Below the pieces are notes generated by a model. The model did no database searches. It was not told the origin of the DNA and worked only from the letters and a program-made list of their open reading frames with translations. From positions 384,537-448,536 of the forward strand of contig JAHBXB010000002.1 of NCBI GenBank assembly GCA_019636655.1: 64,000 nt of DNA. Reading direction: 5' to 3'. Position 1 is the stretch's first letter; the number at the start of each line of letters is the position of its first letter. This DNA comes from Phycisphaeraceae bacterium. Its GTDB lineage: Bacteria > Planctomycetota > Phycisphaerae > Phycisphaerales > UBA1924. Of the stretch, positions 10,410 to 18,731 are shown in pieces. A program made the translations under genes and the position numbers.

Positions 10410-12124
10410 GATCCCGCCCCCTCTCGCCGGCGCGTCGGCCAGGTCCCGTCGAACCGGTACTGCCGGCGCGCCGTCCCCGGGCTGCCCGCCGATTCGCCGC
10501 GCCACGACATCACGCCCGTCGACTGCCGCAACTGCAGCAGGATCGACGACCCCGCCGAGGCGTCCGCCTCCGGCAGGCTGATCAGCACCGACCCGGGAGT
10601 GACCGCGTGAAACGTCAACTGCTCCAGCTTGACCCCCTCGTGCCCCGCGATCGCGTCCATCACCCGCTGGAACTCCGCCAGGATCGGCGGCTCGTGTTCG
10701 ATCGTCGTGCGCGACCGCTTGAGTTCGTTGATCTTCGACCGCAGCATCGCCACCGGGTCCGGGGCCTGCAGGATCCCCGGGATGTCCGTCGCGAACTCCG
10801 CCATCGACTGCATGATCTCAGCCTGGGCATCGTCGGCGTGCGAATCGACCCGCGCCGCCTCCGTCGAGAGCCGCCATCCCAGCACGCCGATCAACCCGCT
10901 GAGCGCGAGCGTCGCCAGCGCCATCCACCGGTACATGCGCCGGTGCGGACGCCCGGGCCGGCGCGACAACTCGACCATCGCGACCCGCGGGTCCGACGCG
11001 ATCGAGTCGTCGTCGGGCCGCTGGGCGAGGCGCGCCAGCGTGTCGCCCACCGGGTCCTCGCTGCGTCGGGCATCCACGGGCGCCCCGTGCCAGGCGCCCA
11101 CGAGCATCTCGACCGGGTCGGGCTCGAATGCGCCCGGATCGGCCAGTGGATCGCTCGCCGTGTCGGGCCCGACCAGGATGATCCGCGCCGGCGAACGCCC
11201 GATCTGCGAGGCCCAGGCGAGCCAGTCCGTCGTCAGCCGTCCGATATCGGTCCGCGTGCAGACCAGCGCCCGCTTGGAGTCCTCTGCGACCGCCGACGGA
11301 AGCCGGCGCGTCGAGCCCAGATCCTCCGGCTCCGCGGTCTCCTCGGGCTCGGCAAGGTCGATCGACCGCAGCCGGATCGTGCCCCCCGCGAGCAGGTCGC
11401 CGCCGACCGACCACGACCAGATGAGCCGCCCCGGCTGCGCCATGAGCACCACCGCCGTCACCGGCGAACTCTGGGCCGCCTCCCGCTCCAGCGCCCGCTG
11501 CAGATCGTGCGCCGCCGGACCCCGGTTGGCCGATGGGTCCCACGCCAGCGACATCGCGTGCCACAGGCTTCCGACCGCGCGGACCTCCACCTTGAGCGAA
11601 TCAAGTTCGTCCAGGAACACCCGCACCGGCGCATCGGGCACCGAGAGCACGGCCAGACGCCGCCGCTCCTCCCCAGCGCCCCGGCGCGACGGCCGGGCCC
11701 GGACCGTCGTCGAGTCCAGCGCCTGCAGCGACCGCTCCAGCCCGACCCCCGTCGCGGCGACCGCGAGCGGGCTCCCCTCGGACCGCGACCCATTGTCCCC
11801 CTCGTCGAGCGAGGCGGTCTCCGAGGTCATCATCGCGGCGGCGAGGATCGCCGGGTCCGCGCTCGGCGACGACACCCACATGCACAGCCCGCCCTCCGAA
11901 TCGATGCTCACGCACGCCAGTTCCCGCCGCGACCGCCCGAGTTGTTCCGCGACCCACCGCGCCGCGGCGCGCGCGGCGCCCAGCGCCGCGCCGGGGTTGA
12001 TCGGCGCCGACGAGGACCCGGCATCGCCGATCCACGACCGGTCCAGTCCGGGGCCGACAAGCCTGACGCGCTGGATCAGAGACCCGCCCGCATCGCGCTG
12101 GAGGTAGCAGACGATCCCGCTCAA
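10406..12124 (-). CDS. gspL: GspL/PilM-PilN-like T2SS platform protein
   Basis: 572 aa, longer than typical GspL (about 400). It starts with TTG at 12124, overlapping the previous stop (TTGA); GGGAG lies 7 nt upstream. The cytoplasmic N-terminal part (about 1-380) looks like a diverged actin-fold (PilM/GspL type) domain: it has the alternating strand-helix pattern but no clear ATP motifs. A single membrane helix at about 409-426 (MALATLALSGLIGVLGW) precedes a periplasmic PilN-like region with a coiled segment and a C-terminal ferredoxin-like domain. The Ala/Asp-rich insertions in the cytoplasmic part explain the extra length. Role: link between the cytoplasmic ATPase and the pseudopilus. Confidence 0.7.
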   Translation of the reverse strand: MSGIVCYLQRDAGGSLIQRVRLVGPGLDRSWIGDAGSSSAPINPGAALGAARAAARWVAEQLGRSRRELACVSIDSEGGLCMWVSSPSADPAILAAAMMTSETASLDEGDNGSRSEGSPLAVAATGVGLERSLQALDSTTVRARPSRRGAGEERRRLAVLSVPDAPVRVFLDELDSLKVEVRAVGSLWHAMSLAWDPSANRGPAAHDLQRALEREAAQSSPVTAVVLMAQPGRLIWSWSVGGDLLAGGTIRLRSIDLAEPEETAEPEDLGSTRRLPSAVAEDSKRALVCTRTDIGRLTTDWLAWASQIGRSPARIILVGPDTASDPLADPGAFEPDPVEMLVGAWHGAPVDARRSEDPVGDTLARLAQRPDDDSIASDPRVAMVELSRRPGRPHRRMYRWMALATLALSGLIGVLGWRLSTEAARVDSHADDAQAEIMQSMAEFATDIPGILQAPDPVAMLRSKINELKRSRTTIEHEPPILAEFQRVMDAIAGHEGVKLEQLTFHAVTPGSVLISLPEADASAGSSILLQLRQSTGVMSWRGESAGSPGTARRQYRFDGTWPTRRREGAGS

Positions 12125-12936
12125 TGGGGACTCCCGCCGGACTTGGCGCCGGCGCCGGCAGCGCCGGGCGTCACCGGCACCGCGCGCTTGGACCCCGTGC
12201 CGCTCTGGTCGGTGGCCGACGGCGCCGCCCGGGACGGCGGCGCGACCGCGCCGGTGGCCGCGTTCTGCCGGTTGCGCGCCTCGTCTCGCTCGAAGGCCTC
12301 GATCCGCTCCCGCTCCTCCTCGGGCAGCGTGTCGTACCCGGGGATCTGGGCCCGCGGCGGGGGCGAGCCGCCAGGCGTGGACGCCGCGGCCGGGTTCGGT
12401 CGCGGGACCCGCCCCGTCCGGGCGTCGGGCCAGGTGCGCTCCACCTTGGCCAGGTGGATCGCCCGCGGCCCGGAGCCGTCGTCGACCATCACGTGGTCCG
12501 CCGCCACGCTCAGCAGCCGGATGCCGCCCAGTTCGTTCCCCTCCGCCACCAGTTCCTGCGTGCCGTTGACGACGATCATCGCGTGGGAACGGCGCGGACC
12601 CACAATGGACCCGACGTACTTCCAGTCCTTGGAGTCGGCCGCGGGCGCCGCCGCGACCACCGGGTGTTCGCCCTCGGGGGTCGGCGGGGGCACGACATCC
12701 GCCTGGGCGATCGGGCTGGGGTTCATCTCCTCCAGCACCGAGACAATGGTGAGCACGTCGAGCGGGTGGTCGACCGTCGGGCTGACCGGCGGCTCGTCGA
12801 TCGACGCCGCCGCTCGCTGCGGGAGGGTGGCCCGGACCGGGATCGCGGCGACCGCGGCGGCCGCCATCAGGAGCGCGAGAACGCCGCCACGGGCCCAGAT
12901 CGTGCGCTTGCGTGCGGTCTCTCGGTCAACGGCCAT
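12121..12936 (-). CDS. GspC/PilP-like T2SS periplasmic connector
   Basis: 271 aa. The start at 12936 is set by GGAGG 6 nt upstream. One membrane helix (WARGGVLALLMAAAAVAAIPV, residues about 14-34) is followed by a Pro-rich linker and a small beta domain (WKYVGSIVGPRRSHAMIVVNGTQELVAEGNELGGIRLLSV) typical of the homology region of GspC and PilP, which binds the secretin. The tail is Pro/Ala-rich and probably disordered. It follows the pseudopilin genes and overlaps the GspL gene by 4 bp. Whether it is closer to GspC or PilP cannot be decided here. Confidence 0.65.
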   Translation of the reverse strand: MAVDRETARKRTIWARGGVLALLMAAAAVAAIPVRATLPQRAAASIDEPPVSPTVDHPLDVLTIVSVLEEMNPSPIAQADVVPPPTPEGEHPVVAAAPAADSKDWKYVGSIVGPRRSHAMIVVNGTQELVAEGNELGGIRLLSVAADHVMVDDGSGPRAIHLAKVERTWPDARTGRVPRPNPAAASTPGGSPPPRAQIPGYDTLPEEERERIEAFERDEARNRQNAATGAVAPPSRAAPSATDQSGTGSKRAVPVTPGAAGAGAKSGGSPH

Positions 12937-12988
12937 CGGATCCTCCGGTGGGACAATACGGGGGCTGAGCGGTGCCGACCAAGATCGG

Positions 12989-13789
12989 TCATCGACCGTC
13001 TTGGGGGAGATCCTCCCAGGAAATGATGACGACGCTCGAGGCGCCGGGGGACGAGGACGTGGGCGGGAACTGGACAAGGCCCCCCTGCAGCGACTGCTCG
13101 GTCGAGGAGCCGCGCCGCGTCGCGCGGACCTCGATCCGGTACAACTCCGGGGTCACGGTCAGCATGGACAAGATGCGCCCGGTCTGTTCGTTGGTCAGCC
13201 CGGCGTCACGCGCGGCGTCGGCCAGGTCGGTCGCGACGAGGCGGCGGTCCACCCGCTTCTGCATGATCTCGTTCGCGAACGGGACGGCCCGCCGCGGGGC
13301 GCCCGCTGCGGTGGCGACGGCCTCGAGGACCTGACGCGGCGCGGAGTTGACGCTGATCGCGGGAGGGCCTGCGGTTCGGAACAGGGGCTCGCCGCCGGAA
13401 TCGGCATCGGTGAGCAGGCGGGCGACCTCGCGGACGATGTTGCCGCCCGAGCCGCCGCGGGCGGTGGGATCGCGAAGGGCGGTGCCCTGCGCATCGGTGA
13501 GGTAGACGGTGTAGTTGGCGGATCCGGCTTCGAGGTCGAAGGCCCGGCCGTCGTCGTCGAGGCTCTTGGGGATGTCGCCGGCGGTGCTGCGGATCCAGTC
13601 GGCGACCAGTTCCCGGATGCCGAGCGAGGTGTGGTGACGCCGGTAGACGCGGACCTGGTTGTCCACGGCCAAGCGGGCGGAGGATTGAAGTTCGAGCAGG
13701 ATCGCCGCGGTGATGCCGCAGAGCAGCGCCAGGAGCATCACCAGTGGTAAGGCGAAGGCGCGGCGGCTGTGGTGGCGGCGGCGGGTCAT
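12989..13789 (-). CDS. gspK: GspK-like minor pseudopilin
   Basis: 266 aa. The start at 13789 overlaps the GspJ stop (ATGA). It has a prepilin-like N-terminus with arginine-rich leader and a hydrophobic helix (AFALPLVMLLALLCGITAAILLELQSSAR), but the usual FTLLE is altered to FALPLV, as is common in GspK, whose mature position 5 lacks Glu. The large globular domain includes two regions with helix-hairpin-helix style segments (PRQVLEAVATAAGA and DLADAARDAGLTNEQTGRIL), matching GspK's alpha-domain insertion. GspK caps the pseudopilus tip with GspI and GspJ. A 52-bp gap follows before the GspC-like gene. Confidence 0.78.
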   Translation of the reverse strand: MTRRRHHSRRAFALPLVMLLALLCGITAAILLELQSSARLAVDNQVRVYRRHHTSLGIRELVADWIRSTAGDIPKSLDDDGRAFDLEAGSANYTVYLTDAQGTALRDPTARGGSGGNIVREVARLLTDADSGGEPLFRTAGPPAISVNSAPRQVLEAVATAAGAPRRAVPFANEIMQKRVDRRLVATDLADAARDAGLTNEQTGRILSMLTVTPELYRIEVRATRRGSSTEQSLQGGLVQFPPTSSSPGASSVVIISWEDLPQDGR

Positions 13790-15036
13790 TGCTTGCTCCC
13801 TGTGGCGCCGGTGGCGGTCGTGGACTGCGCGGCGCCCGCGGCGGGGGTAGGAGTGCCTGTGACCGGGACATCGCGGAGCGTCGGCGGGGGCGCGGTGGAG
13901 CCGCGCCGCATCACGACCGTTCCGGGCTCGGCCCCGGTGCTCCAGCCGACCTCGAAGAGCCATTCGTGCCGCGTGCCCGAGCGGGTCTGGACCTTCAGGC
14001 GGACGTAGGCGGGGAGTTCCTGCGAGGAGGTCGCGCTCGCCTCGGAGAGCCACTCGCGCTTGCGGTAGACATCCCACCGGCACTCGACCAGGCCCGAGGC
14101 GAGGCGGGCGCGGCCCATGTCCACCGGCTCTGGGGCCGGGGGCGCAGAGAGGGAGTCGGAGTCGGCGGGCGCCGCATCGGGGATCACGGCGGTCGCCGCG
14201 GAGGCGATGGGGCGCCACCAGAGGATCCATGTGGGGCGCGTGTCGCCGCGCTGGGGCTCATCGCGAGTCAGTTCGAAGGCGCCGCGGACGCCGTCGGCGA
14301 TCTCCCACTCCTGGGGCGCGGCGTTGGTGGTATCGCTGGTGTCCGGCGAAAGACCGGTGCGCTTCGGCTCGGGGGCGCGCCGGCGGGCCGGCGCATCGTC
14401 CGGGGCCTTGGCGAACGCGGGAGCGGCGCGGACCGCGACCTCGAGTCGCTGCACGGGCTGATCGCCGCTGGCGAGGGTCCACATCCGCATGCCCTGGGCC
14501 GGATCGGACTCGAGCAGGAGGCGTGGCGCGGCGGGGGGCGTGATCGGGCGTGCGCCGGCGGACTCGGTGGTCACGAGTGCGGCGGTCGCGGCGTCGGTGC
14601 GGTTTGGGGCCGCGGAGGAGTCTGTCTTGGCAGATCCGGTGGAGGAAGCGCCGTTGGCGCCGCCGGACGCGAGCGTGGCGCTGGTTGCTACGGACAGCGT
14701 TGACGAGTTCGGCGATGATGCGGAGCCGCCGGATGCCGCGGGGGTCGAGCCGTTCGCGGCCGCGGTCGTGCTGCCCGTCGCCGACGTGCTGCCCGGGCGG
14801 GCGCCGGCGCTGTCGGAGAGGATCAGCATCTGGAAGGCCCGCTCCATGGCCTCCTGGGTGCGGGAGAGTTCGACCGTCTCCTCGACGTGGACCCGCTGAC
14901 GGGAATCCTGCTGGGAGATGAGGCTGAACATGCCGAGGGCCGCGAGCATGAAGAGGACGCCGAGGACCGCTGTGAGCATGACCTCGAGGAGGGTGAACGC
15001 GCGGGCGCTGCGGGATGGGCGGCGGACCGGGGTCAC
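13786..15036 (-). CDS. gspJ: GspJ-like minor pseudopilin with long low-complexity insertion
   Basis: 416 aa, about twice the usual GspJ length. The start is GTG at 15036, overlapping the GspI stop (GTGA). The prepilin motif is SARAFTLLEVML with cleavage before Phe. After the N-terminal helix (to about 40), residues about 80-150 are a Gly/Ser/Ala/Thr-rich insertion (many ASGG, SSTGS runs) not found in classical GspJ. The C-terminal part resumes a pseudopilin beta fold (LASGLVECRWDVYRKREWL, YVRLKVQTRSGTRHEWLFEVGW). The insertion probably is a flexible exposed loop. Confidence 0.78.
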   Translation of the reverse strand: MTPVRRPSRSARAFTLLEVMLTAVLGVLFMLAALGMFSLISQQDSRQRVHVEETVELSRTQEAMERAFQMLILSDSAGARPGSTSATGSTTAAANGSTPAASGGSASSPNSSTLSVATSATLASGGANGASSTGSAKTDSSAAPNRTDAATAALVTTESAGARPITPPAAPRLLLESDPAQGMRMWTLASGDQPVQRLEVAVRAAPAFAKAPDDAPARRRAPEPKRTGLSPDTSDTTNAAPQEWEIADGVRGAFELTRDEPQRGDTRPTWILWWRPIASAATAVIPDAAPADSDSLSAPPAPEPVDMGRARLASGLVECRWDVYRKREWLSEASATSSQELPAYVRLKVQTRSGTRHEWLFEVGWSTGAEPGTVVMRRGSTAPPPTLRDVPVTGTPTPAAGAAQSTTATGATGSKQ

Positions 15037-15686
15037 TTGGGGGCGCCTCCGGTGGCTGGCGCGGGCTGCGGCTGCGCGGCCCTCGCGGCGGCGCCGGCGG
15101 TGATGCGGGTGATGAAGTCGGTCAGCCCGCCGGGCTTTCCGGTGACGGTGTAGTCCCATGAGTCGGGGTTGCGGGACATGATGGCCATGGGGTCGTAGAG
15201 GCGGGAGAGGGAGGCGACCTGGTCGCCAGCGACGGCGAAGCGGCCGTTCTGCGACTTGGCCTCGTCGACCGCGAAGATGCGGAACGTGATGCGCTTGAAG
15301 CGGTTGTAACCGAGGGTCTGCTCGACGCGCGCGGTCGCCTCGGTGGGCTTGACGCGCATGGTCACGGTGTCCTCGTCGAGTTCCCACTTGTAGCGGAAGC
15401 CGAGGTACTCGACGGTCTTGCCGAGGGAGTTGATGGAGGTGTCATCGTCGAGGTACATGACGATGAGCCGGTTGGCGAGTTCGTAGCCGCCGGCGCGCTG
15501 GCGGTCGTCGGCGCGAAGGCGGCTGATGAGCGTGACGGTGCCGGTCATCGCGATGGCGACGAAGGCGAGCAGGGCGATCGCCAGAGTGACCTCGAGCAGC
15601 GAGAAGGCGCGGGCGCTGCGCCCCGGGCGTGCACGGCGGAGGGCGGTCGGGTTGGCGAGGCCGGCTCCGCCGGCGGCAGCGTGCAT
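15033..15686 (-). CDS. gspI: GspI-like minor pseudopilin
   Basis: 217 aa. The N-terminal 30 residues are a long Arg/Ala-rich leader ending in SARAFSLLEVTLAIALLAFVAIAMTGTV, a class III prepilin signal. The cleavage site is A/F, and Glu at mature position 5 is present. The globular domain is about 120 residues with a beta-sheet pattern (KWELDEDTVTMRVKP, ITFRIFAVDEAKSQNG). It ends in a Pro/Ala-rich tail. It starts 45 bp after the GspG gene and overlaps GspJ by 4 bp. In canonical systems GspI nucleates the tip complex with J and K. Confidence 0.78.
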   Translation of the reverse strand: MHAAAGGAGLANPTALRRARPGRSARAFSLLEVTLAIALLAFVAIAMTGTVTLISRLRADDRQRAGGYELANRLIVMYLDDDTSINSLGKTVEYLGFRYKWELDEDTVTMRVKPTEATARVEQTLGYNRFKRITFRIFAVDEAKSQNGRFAVAGDQVASLSRLYDPMAIMSRNPDSWDYTVTGKPGGLTDFITRITAGAAARAAQPQPAPATGGAPK

Positions 15687-15730
15687 GCGGGGATCCCGGT
15701 GGGCGGTGTGAGGGGAGGAAGAGGGAGGGG

Positions 15731-16165
15731 CTACTCCTTGTCGAGGAACCAGACGTTGACGTCGTCATTGGTGCCGGGCTGGCCGTCCTTGCCGGCGCTG
15801 TAGAGGGAGTAGTCCTTGCCCTGCTCCTGGCCGGGCTTGAGGTAGATAAAGGGGCGCTTCCAGCCGTCGGTGGGGATCTTCTCAAGGATCGGGGCTGACC
15901 CCTGGGTGAGCAGGAGCAACTGGCCCGAGGAGGGATAGTCGCCGTTGCGGCTGTAATACTGATCGAGAGCGGACTTGATCTGCGCGATGCGGGTCTTGGT
16001 GACACCCTCAAGGGCAGCCGTGCTCTGGCCGGCGATGTTGTAGATCACGACCGTCGCGAGCAGACCGATGATGACGACGACGAGCATCATCTCCAGCAGG
16101 GTAAAGCCGCGTCGGAGAGCGGTGGTTCGGAGCGGGGTGCGGGCAGATGACAGCGGTGCGGGCAT
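15731..16165 (-). CDS. gspG: Major pseudopilin GspG
   Basis: 144 aa. The start at 16165 is fixed by a strong AAAGGAGG site. The prepilin peptide ends at RRGFTLLEMMLVVVIIGLLATVV with the G/F cleavage site and Glu5. The remainder is the GspG domain: conserved pairs around SALDQYYSRNGDYPSSGQ, LEKIPTDGWKRPFIY and the calcium loop SAGKDGQPGTNDDVNVW near the C-terminus. GspG polymerises into the pseudopilus that pushes folded substrates through the secretin. It is the first pseudopilin gene after gspF, with a 145-bp gap between them that may carry its own promoter or an mRNA processing site. Confidence 0.93.
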   Translation of the reverse strand: MPAPLSSARTPLRTTALRRGFTLLEMMLVVVIIGLLATVVIYNIAGQSTAALEGVTKTRIAQIKSALDQYYSRNGDYPSSGQLLLLTQGSAPILEKIPTDGWKRPFIYLKPGQEQGKDYSLYSAGKDGQPGTNDDVNVWFLDKE

Positions 16166-16310
16166 GGAGCGCCCTCCTTTGGGGTGCGGGATTGTCGGTG
16201 GGTCTGGTCCCCACCCTGACAAACGGTACGAGCCAGATGATATTTCGGATCGCGGGGCGATCTTGCCTTACAGGGGCTGTTCGGGTGCCGTTGCGCAGCG
16301 GTGGGCGTTC

Positions 16311-17513
16311 TCAGCCGCCAGGGGTGATCTTGAGGGTGAGGAGGGGAAGGAGAATTGAGACCAGGAGCGACCCGATGATGAGGAACATCATCACGATCAT
16401 GATGGGCTCCAGGGCGGCGAGGAGGCGGGTGGAGCGTCGATCGACCTCGTCGGCCATGTCGCCGGCGAGGGTGGAGAAGGCGTTCTCGAGATCGCCGGAG
16501 CGTTCGGAGGCGATCAGCAGGCGGCGGGTGGCAAGGGGGAGGGCGTCGACCTCTTCGATCAGTGTGCGGAGGAGCCCGCCGGAGATCAGCCGGGTGCGGA
16601 GGCGTTCGAGCTGTGCGCGGAGTTTGGGGTGCTGCACGGCCTGGTTGGCGACGCCCAGGGCCTCGGCGATCTGGACGCCCGAGCGGACCATCGCGGCCAT
16701 GGTCGAGAAGAAGCGGGCGGCCTCCTGCGCGAGGATGACCTCGCGGATCAGGGGGAGGGTGCGGACGACCTTGGCGATAAGGGCCCCGACGCGGGCCCGG
16801 AGCACCAGCACCGCGACGATCGCGCCCGCGGCCAGGAGGCCGAGCAGCGTGAGGTTCTCCTGCATCCAGGTGCCGGTGGCCATCACGATCTTGGAGTAGA
16901 GGGGGAGCTTGATGCCCATCTCGGAGAGCCTCGAACCAAGGAGCGGCACGACGCCGATGAGCATGCCGGTAGCGATAAGGATGCTGATCGAGAGGACGAT
17001 CGAAGGGTAGATCATGAGCGTGGCGGCCTTGCCGGAGACCGCGAGCTGGCGGCGGGCGGTCTCGCCGAGACGCTTGGCGGCGCCGGCCAGGTCGCCGGTG
17101 CGTTCGGCGCCGCGGTAGACGGCGATGGTGACATCGTCGAAGCCGCCGACGGCCTTGCAGGCGTCGCCGAAGGAGGAGCCGGAGGCGACAAGGTCCTTCA
17201 TGCGGTCGATGCGGCCCTTGGCGGAGGGGCGGACGGCTGAGGCGGTGACCTCGAGGGCCTCGACGAGGGGGACGCCTCGGGAGAGGAGTTGGGCGAGTTG
17301 CTCGTTGAGGGCCTCGTGGTCCTTGAGGGTGAGGCGCGAATCCTGTCCGGCCCAGGCGGGGAGTCGCCACCACTTCATGAGCATGAGCGATTCGCGCCGG
17401 AGGGACTCAGCGAGAGCGGAGGCGGAGCGGGCCTGCCGGACTCCGAACTTGCGGCGCCCCCCGGCGCGGACGGCGATATAGAGGAAGGAGGATGGTCCGG
17501 CGATGCGGGTCAT
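16311..17513 (-). CDS. gspF: T2SS inner-membrane platform protein GspF
   Basis: 400 aa, the usual GspF size. Two T2SF domains are visible (about 65-190 and 270-390), each with the conserved LSRGVPLVEALE/RSGVQIAEALG helix and GER/SERSG motif (RGAERTGDL, ASERSGDLENAF). Membrane helices lie near 170-200, 220-245 and 375-400. The start at 17513 has no Shine-Dalgarno, but TAGGAT on the minus strand ends 8 nt upstream, so the operon may begin with a leaderless message. The upstream ATPase gene gspE, usually next to gspF, is absent; the divergent neighbour is a dehydrogenase-like gene. Confidence 0.92.
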   Translation of the reverse strand: MTRIAGPSSFLYIAVRAGGRRKFGVRQARSASALAESLRRESLMLMKWWRLPAWAGQDSRLTLKDHEALNEQLAQLLSRGVPLVEALEVTASAVRPSAKGRIDRMKDLVASGSSFGDACKAVGGFDDVTIAVYRGAERTGDLAGAAKRLGETARRQLAVSGKAATLMIYPSIVLSISILIATGMLIGVVPLLGSRLSEMGIKLPLYSKIVMATGTWMQENLTLLGLLAAGAIVAVLVLRARVGALIAKVVRTLPLIREVILAQEAARFFSTMAAMVRSGVQIAEALGVANQAVQHPKLRAQLERLRTRLISGGLLRTLIEEVDALPLATRRLLIASERSGDLENAFSTLAGDMADEVDRRSTRLLAALEPIMIVMMFLIIGSLLVSILLPLLTLKITPGG

Positions 17514-17521
17514 TGACACGG

Positions 17522-17527
17522 ATCCTA
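17522..17527 (-). promoter_or_regulatory. -10-like TAGGAT for the T2SS operon
   Basis: Minus-strand TAGGAT ends 8 nt before the GspF start codon, which has no ribosome site. The same hexamer is found 5 nt before the GTG at 48983. Confidence 0.45.
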
Positions 17528-17567
17528 CGTTCGACGGGGCGGGCGATTGCAGGGGGGAGGATCGCAC

Positions 17568-17573
17568 TATCCT
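17568..17573 (+). promoter_or_regulatory. -10-like TATCCT upstream of the dehydrogenase gene
   Basis: TATCCT 45 nt upstream of the ATG at 17619, with TTGCAG 15 nt further upstream (17547-17552). The pattern resembles the pair seen at 6153-6180. Confidence 0.35.
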
Positions 17574-17618
17574 TCGGCTCGACCGGACGAGATTCGTTTA
17601 CGTGAGAAGAAGAAACGC

Positions 17619-18731
17619 ATGAGCGCCACTGCCACTGGAACCCGATCCGTGACCACGGTATCCCCGACGACAACGACGGCCGCGTCAGCCCGCACCATGA
17701 GGAGCCTGGTGAAGCACCATGCGGGTCCGGAGTTGCAGATGATGCAGCGTCCGGTGCCCGAGCCGGGGCCGAGGGAGGTGCTGATCCGGGTGAAGAAGGC
17801 GGGGATCTGCGGAACGGACCGGCACATCTGGGAGTGGGACGCGTGGGCGGCGGGGCGGATCCCGGTGGGGATCATCACGGGGCACGAGTTCGTGGGAGTC
17901 GTCGAGCGGGTGGGGAGCGCGGTGACGCGGGTGAAGGCCGGGGAGCGGGTGAGCGCCGAGGGGCACATCTCGCCGGGCGTGGGGTACAACGCGAGGACGG
18001 GGAACGCGCACATCGCGAGTGGGATGGTGATCCTCGGGGTGGACCGCGACGGGTGCTTCGCGGAGTACGTGTGCGTCCCTGAGGAGAACGTCTGGCCGGT
18101 GGATCCGCGGATCCCGGACACGGTCGCGGCGGTGCTCGATCCCCTGGGGAACGCGGTGCACACGGTGATGGCGGCGGGGGTGAGCGCGAAGTCGGTGCTG
18201 GTGACGGGGGTGGGAATCATCGGGCTGATGGCGGTGGGCGTGGCGAAGGCGGCGGGGGCGAGCCGGATCTTCTGCACCGATGTGGACGCGAAGCGGCTGG
18301 CTTTGGCCAAGCGGCTGGGAGCCGCCGAGGCGTACGACGCGCGCGATGCGGGGTGGATCCAGGATGTGCGGAGCCAGTGCCGCGGCGATGGGCCGGACGT
18401 GCTGCTGGAGATGAGCGGGGCGCCGGCGGCGATCGACGCGGGGTTCACGGCGCTGCGGATGGGCGGGACGGCGGCGCTGTTGGGGATCCCGTCGAGGCCG
18501 ATCACGTTCGACCTGAACAACCACGTGGTGTTCAAGGGCGCGACGGTGCTGGGGATCAACGGACGCAAGATGTTCGAGACGTGGTACCAGATGGAGGCGC
18601 TGCTGCTGAGCGGGCGGCTGCGGCTGGATGAGATCATCACGCACGAGATCCCGATGGCGGACTTTGCGAAGGGGTTCTCGCTGATGCAGAGCGGCGAGGG
18701 GATCAAGGTGGTCCTGTCGATCGGCGAGTAA
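17619..18731 (+). CDS. Zn-dependent dehydrogenase of the L-threonine 3-dehydrogenase type
   Basis: 370 aa; medium-chain dehydrogenase closely patterned on threonine 3-dehydrogenase (NAD-dependent oxidation of L-threonine). Catalytic zinc residues are present (Cys in GICGTDRHIW, the GHEFVG His-Glu), as are the E-GHI segment, the NAD-binding Rossmann glycines (VTGVGIIGLMAVGVAKAAGA), the DPLGNAVHT segment and the family's MFETWY string. The four structural-zinc cysteines that normally follow EGHI are missing; the segment reads SPGVGYNARTGNAHIAS. The first 26 residues are a Thr/Ser-rich extension before MRSLVKHHAG, where homologues begin; a start at 17697 is possible but has no ribosome site. Substrate therefore uncertain. 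No kbl partner gene is nearby. Confidence 0.82.
   Translation: MSATATGTRSVTTVSPTTTTAASARTMRSLVKHHAGPELQMMQRPVPEPGPREVLIRVKKAGICGTDRHIWEWDAWAAGRIPVGIITGHEFVGVVERVGSAVTRVKAGERVSAEGHISPGVGYNARTGNAHIASGMVILGVDRDGCFAEYVCVPEENVWPVDPRIPDTVAAVLDPLGNAVHTVMAAGVSAKSVLVTGVGIIGLMAVGVAKAAGASRIFCTDVDAKRLALAKRLGAAEAYDARDAGWIQDVRSQCRGDGPDVLLEMSGAPAAIDAGFTALRMGGTAALLGIPSRPITFDLNNHVVFKGATVLGINGRKMFETWYQMEALLLSGRLRLDEIITHEIPMADFAKGFSLMQSGEGIKVVLSIGE

Noticed and set aside
6633-10610. A 1325-codon open frame on the plus strand, antisense to the dockerin protein, TPR lipoprotein and GspM genes.
   Set aside because: Composition is Arg/Pro/His-rich throughout with no fold or motif; it is a by-product of the very high GC content on the strand opposite real genes.
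12000-13400. Replication origin at the GC-skew inversion.
   Set aside because: No DnaA-box cluster, AT-rich unwinding region or dnaA/dnaN genes were seen; the region is filled by T2SS genes.
10607-13750. A 1047-codon open frame on the plus strand opposite the T2SS L, C and K genes.
   Set aside because: Low-complexity Arg/Pro/Gly translation, no ribosome site, and opposite to genes with clear membrane topology and translational coupling.
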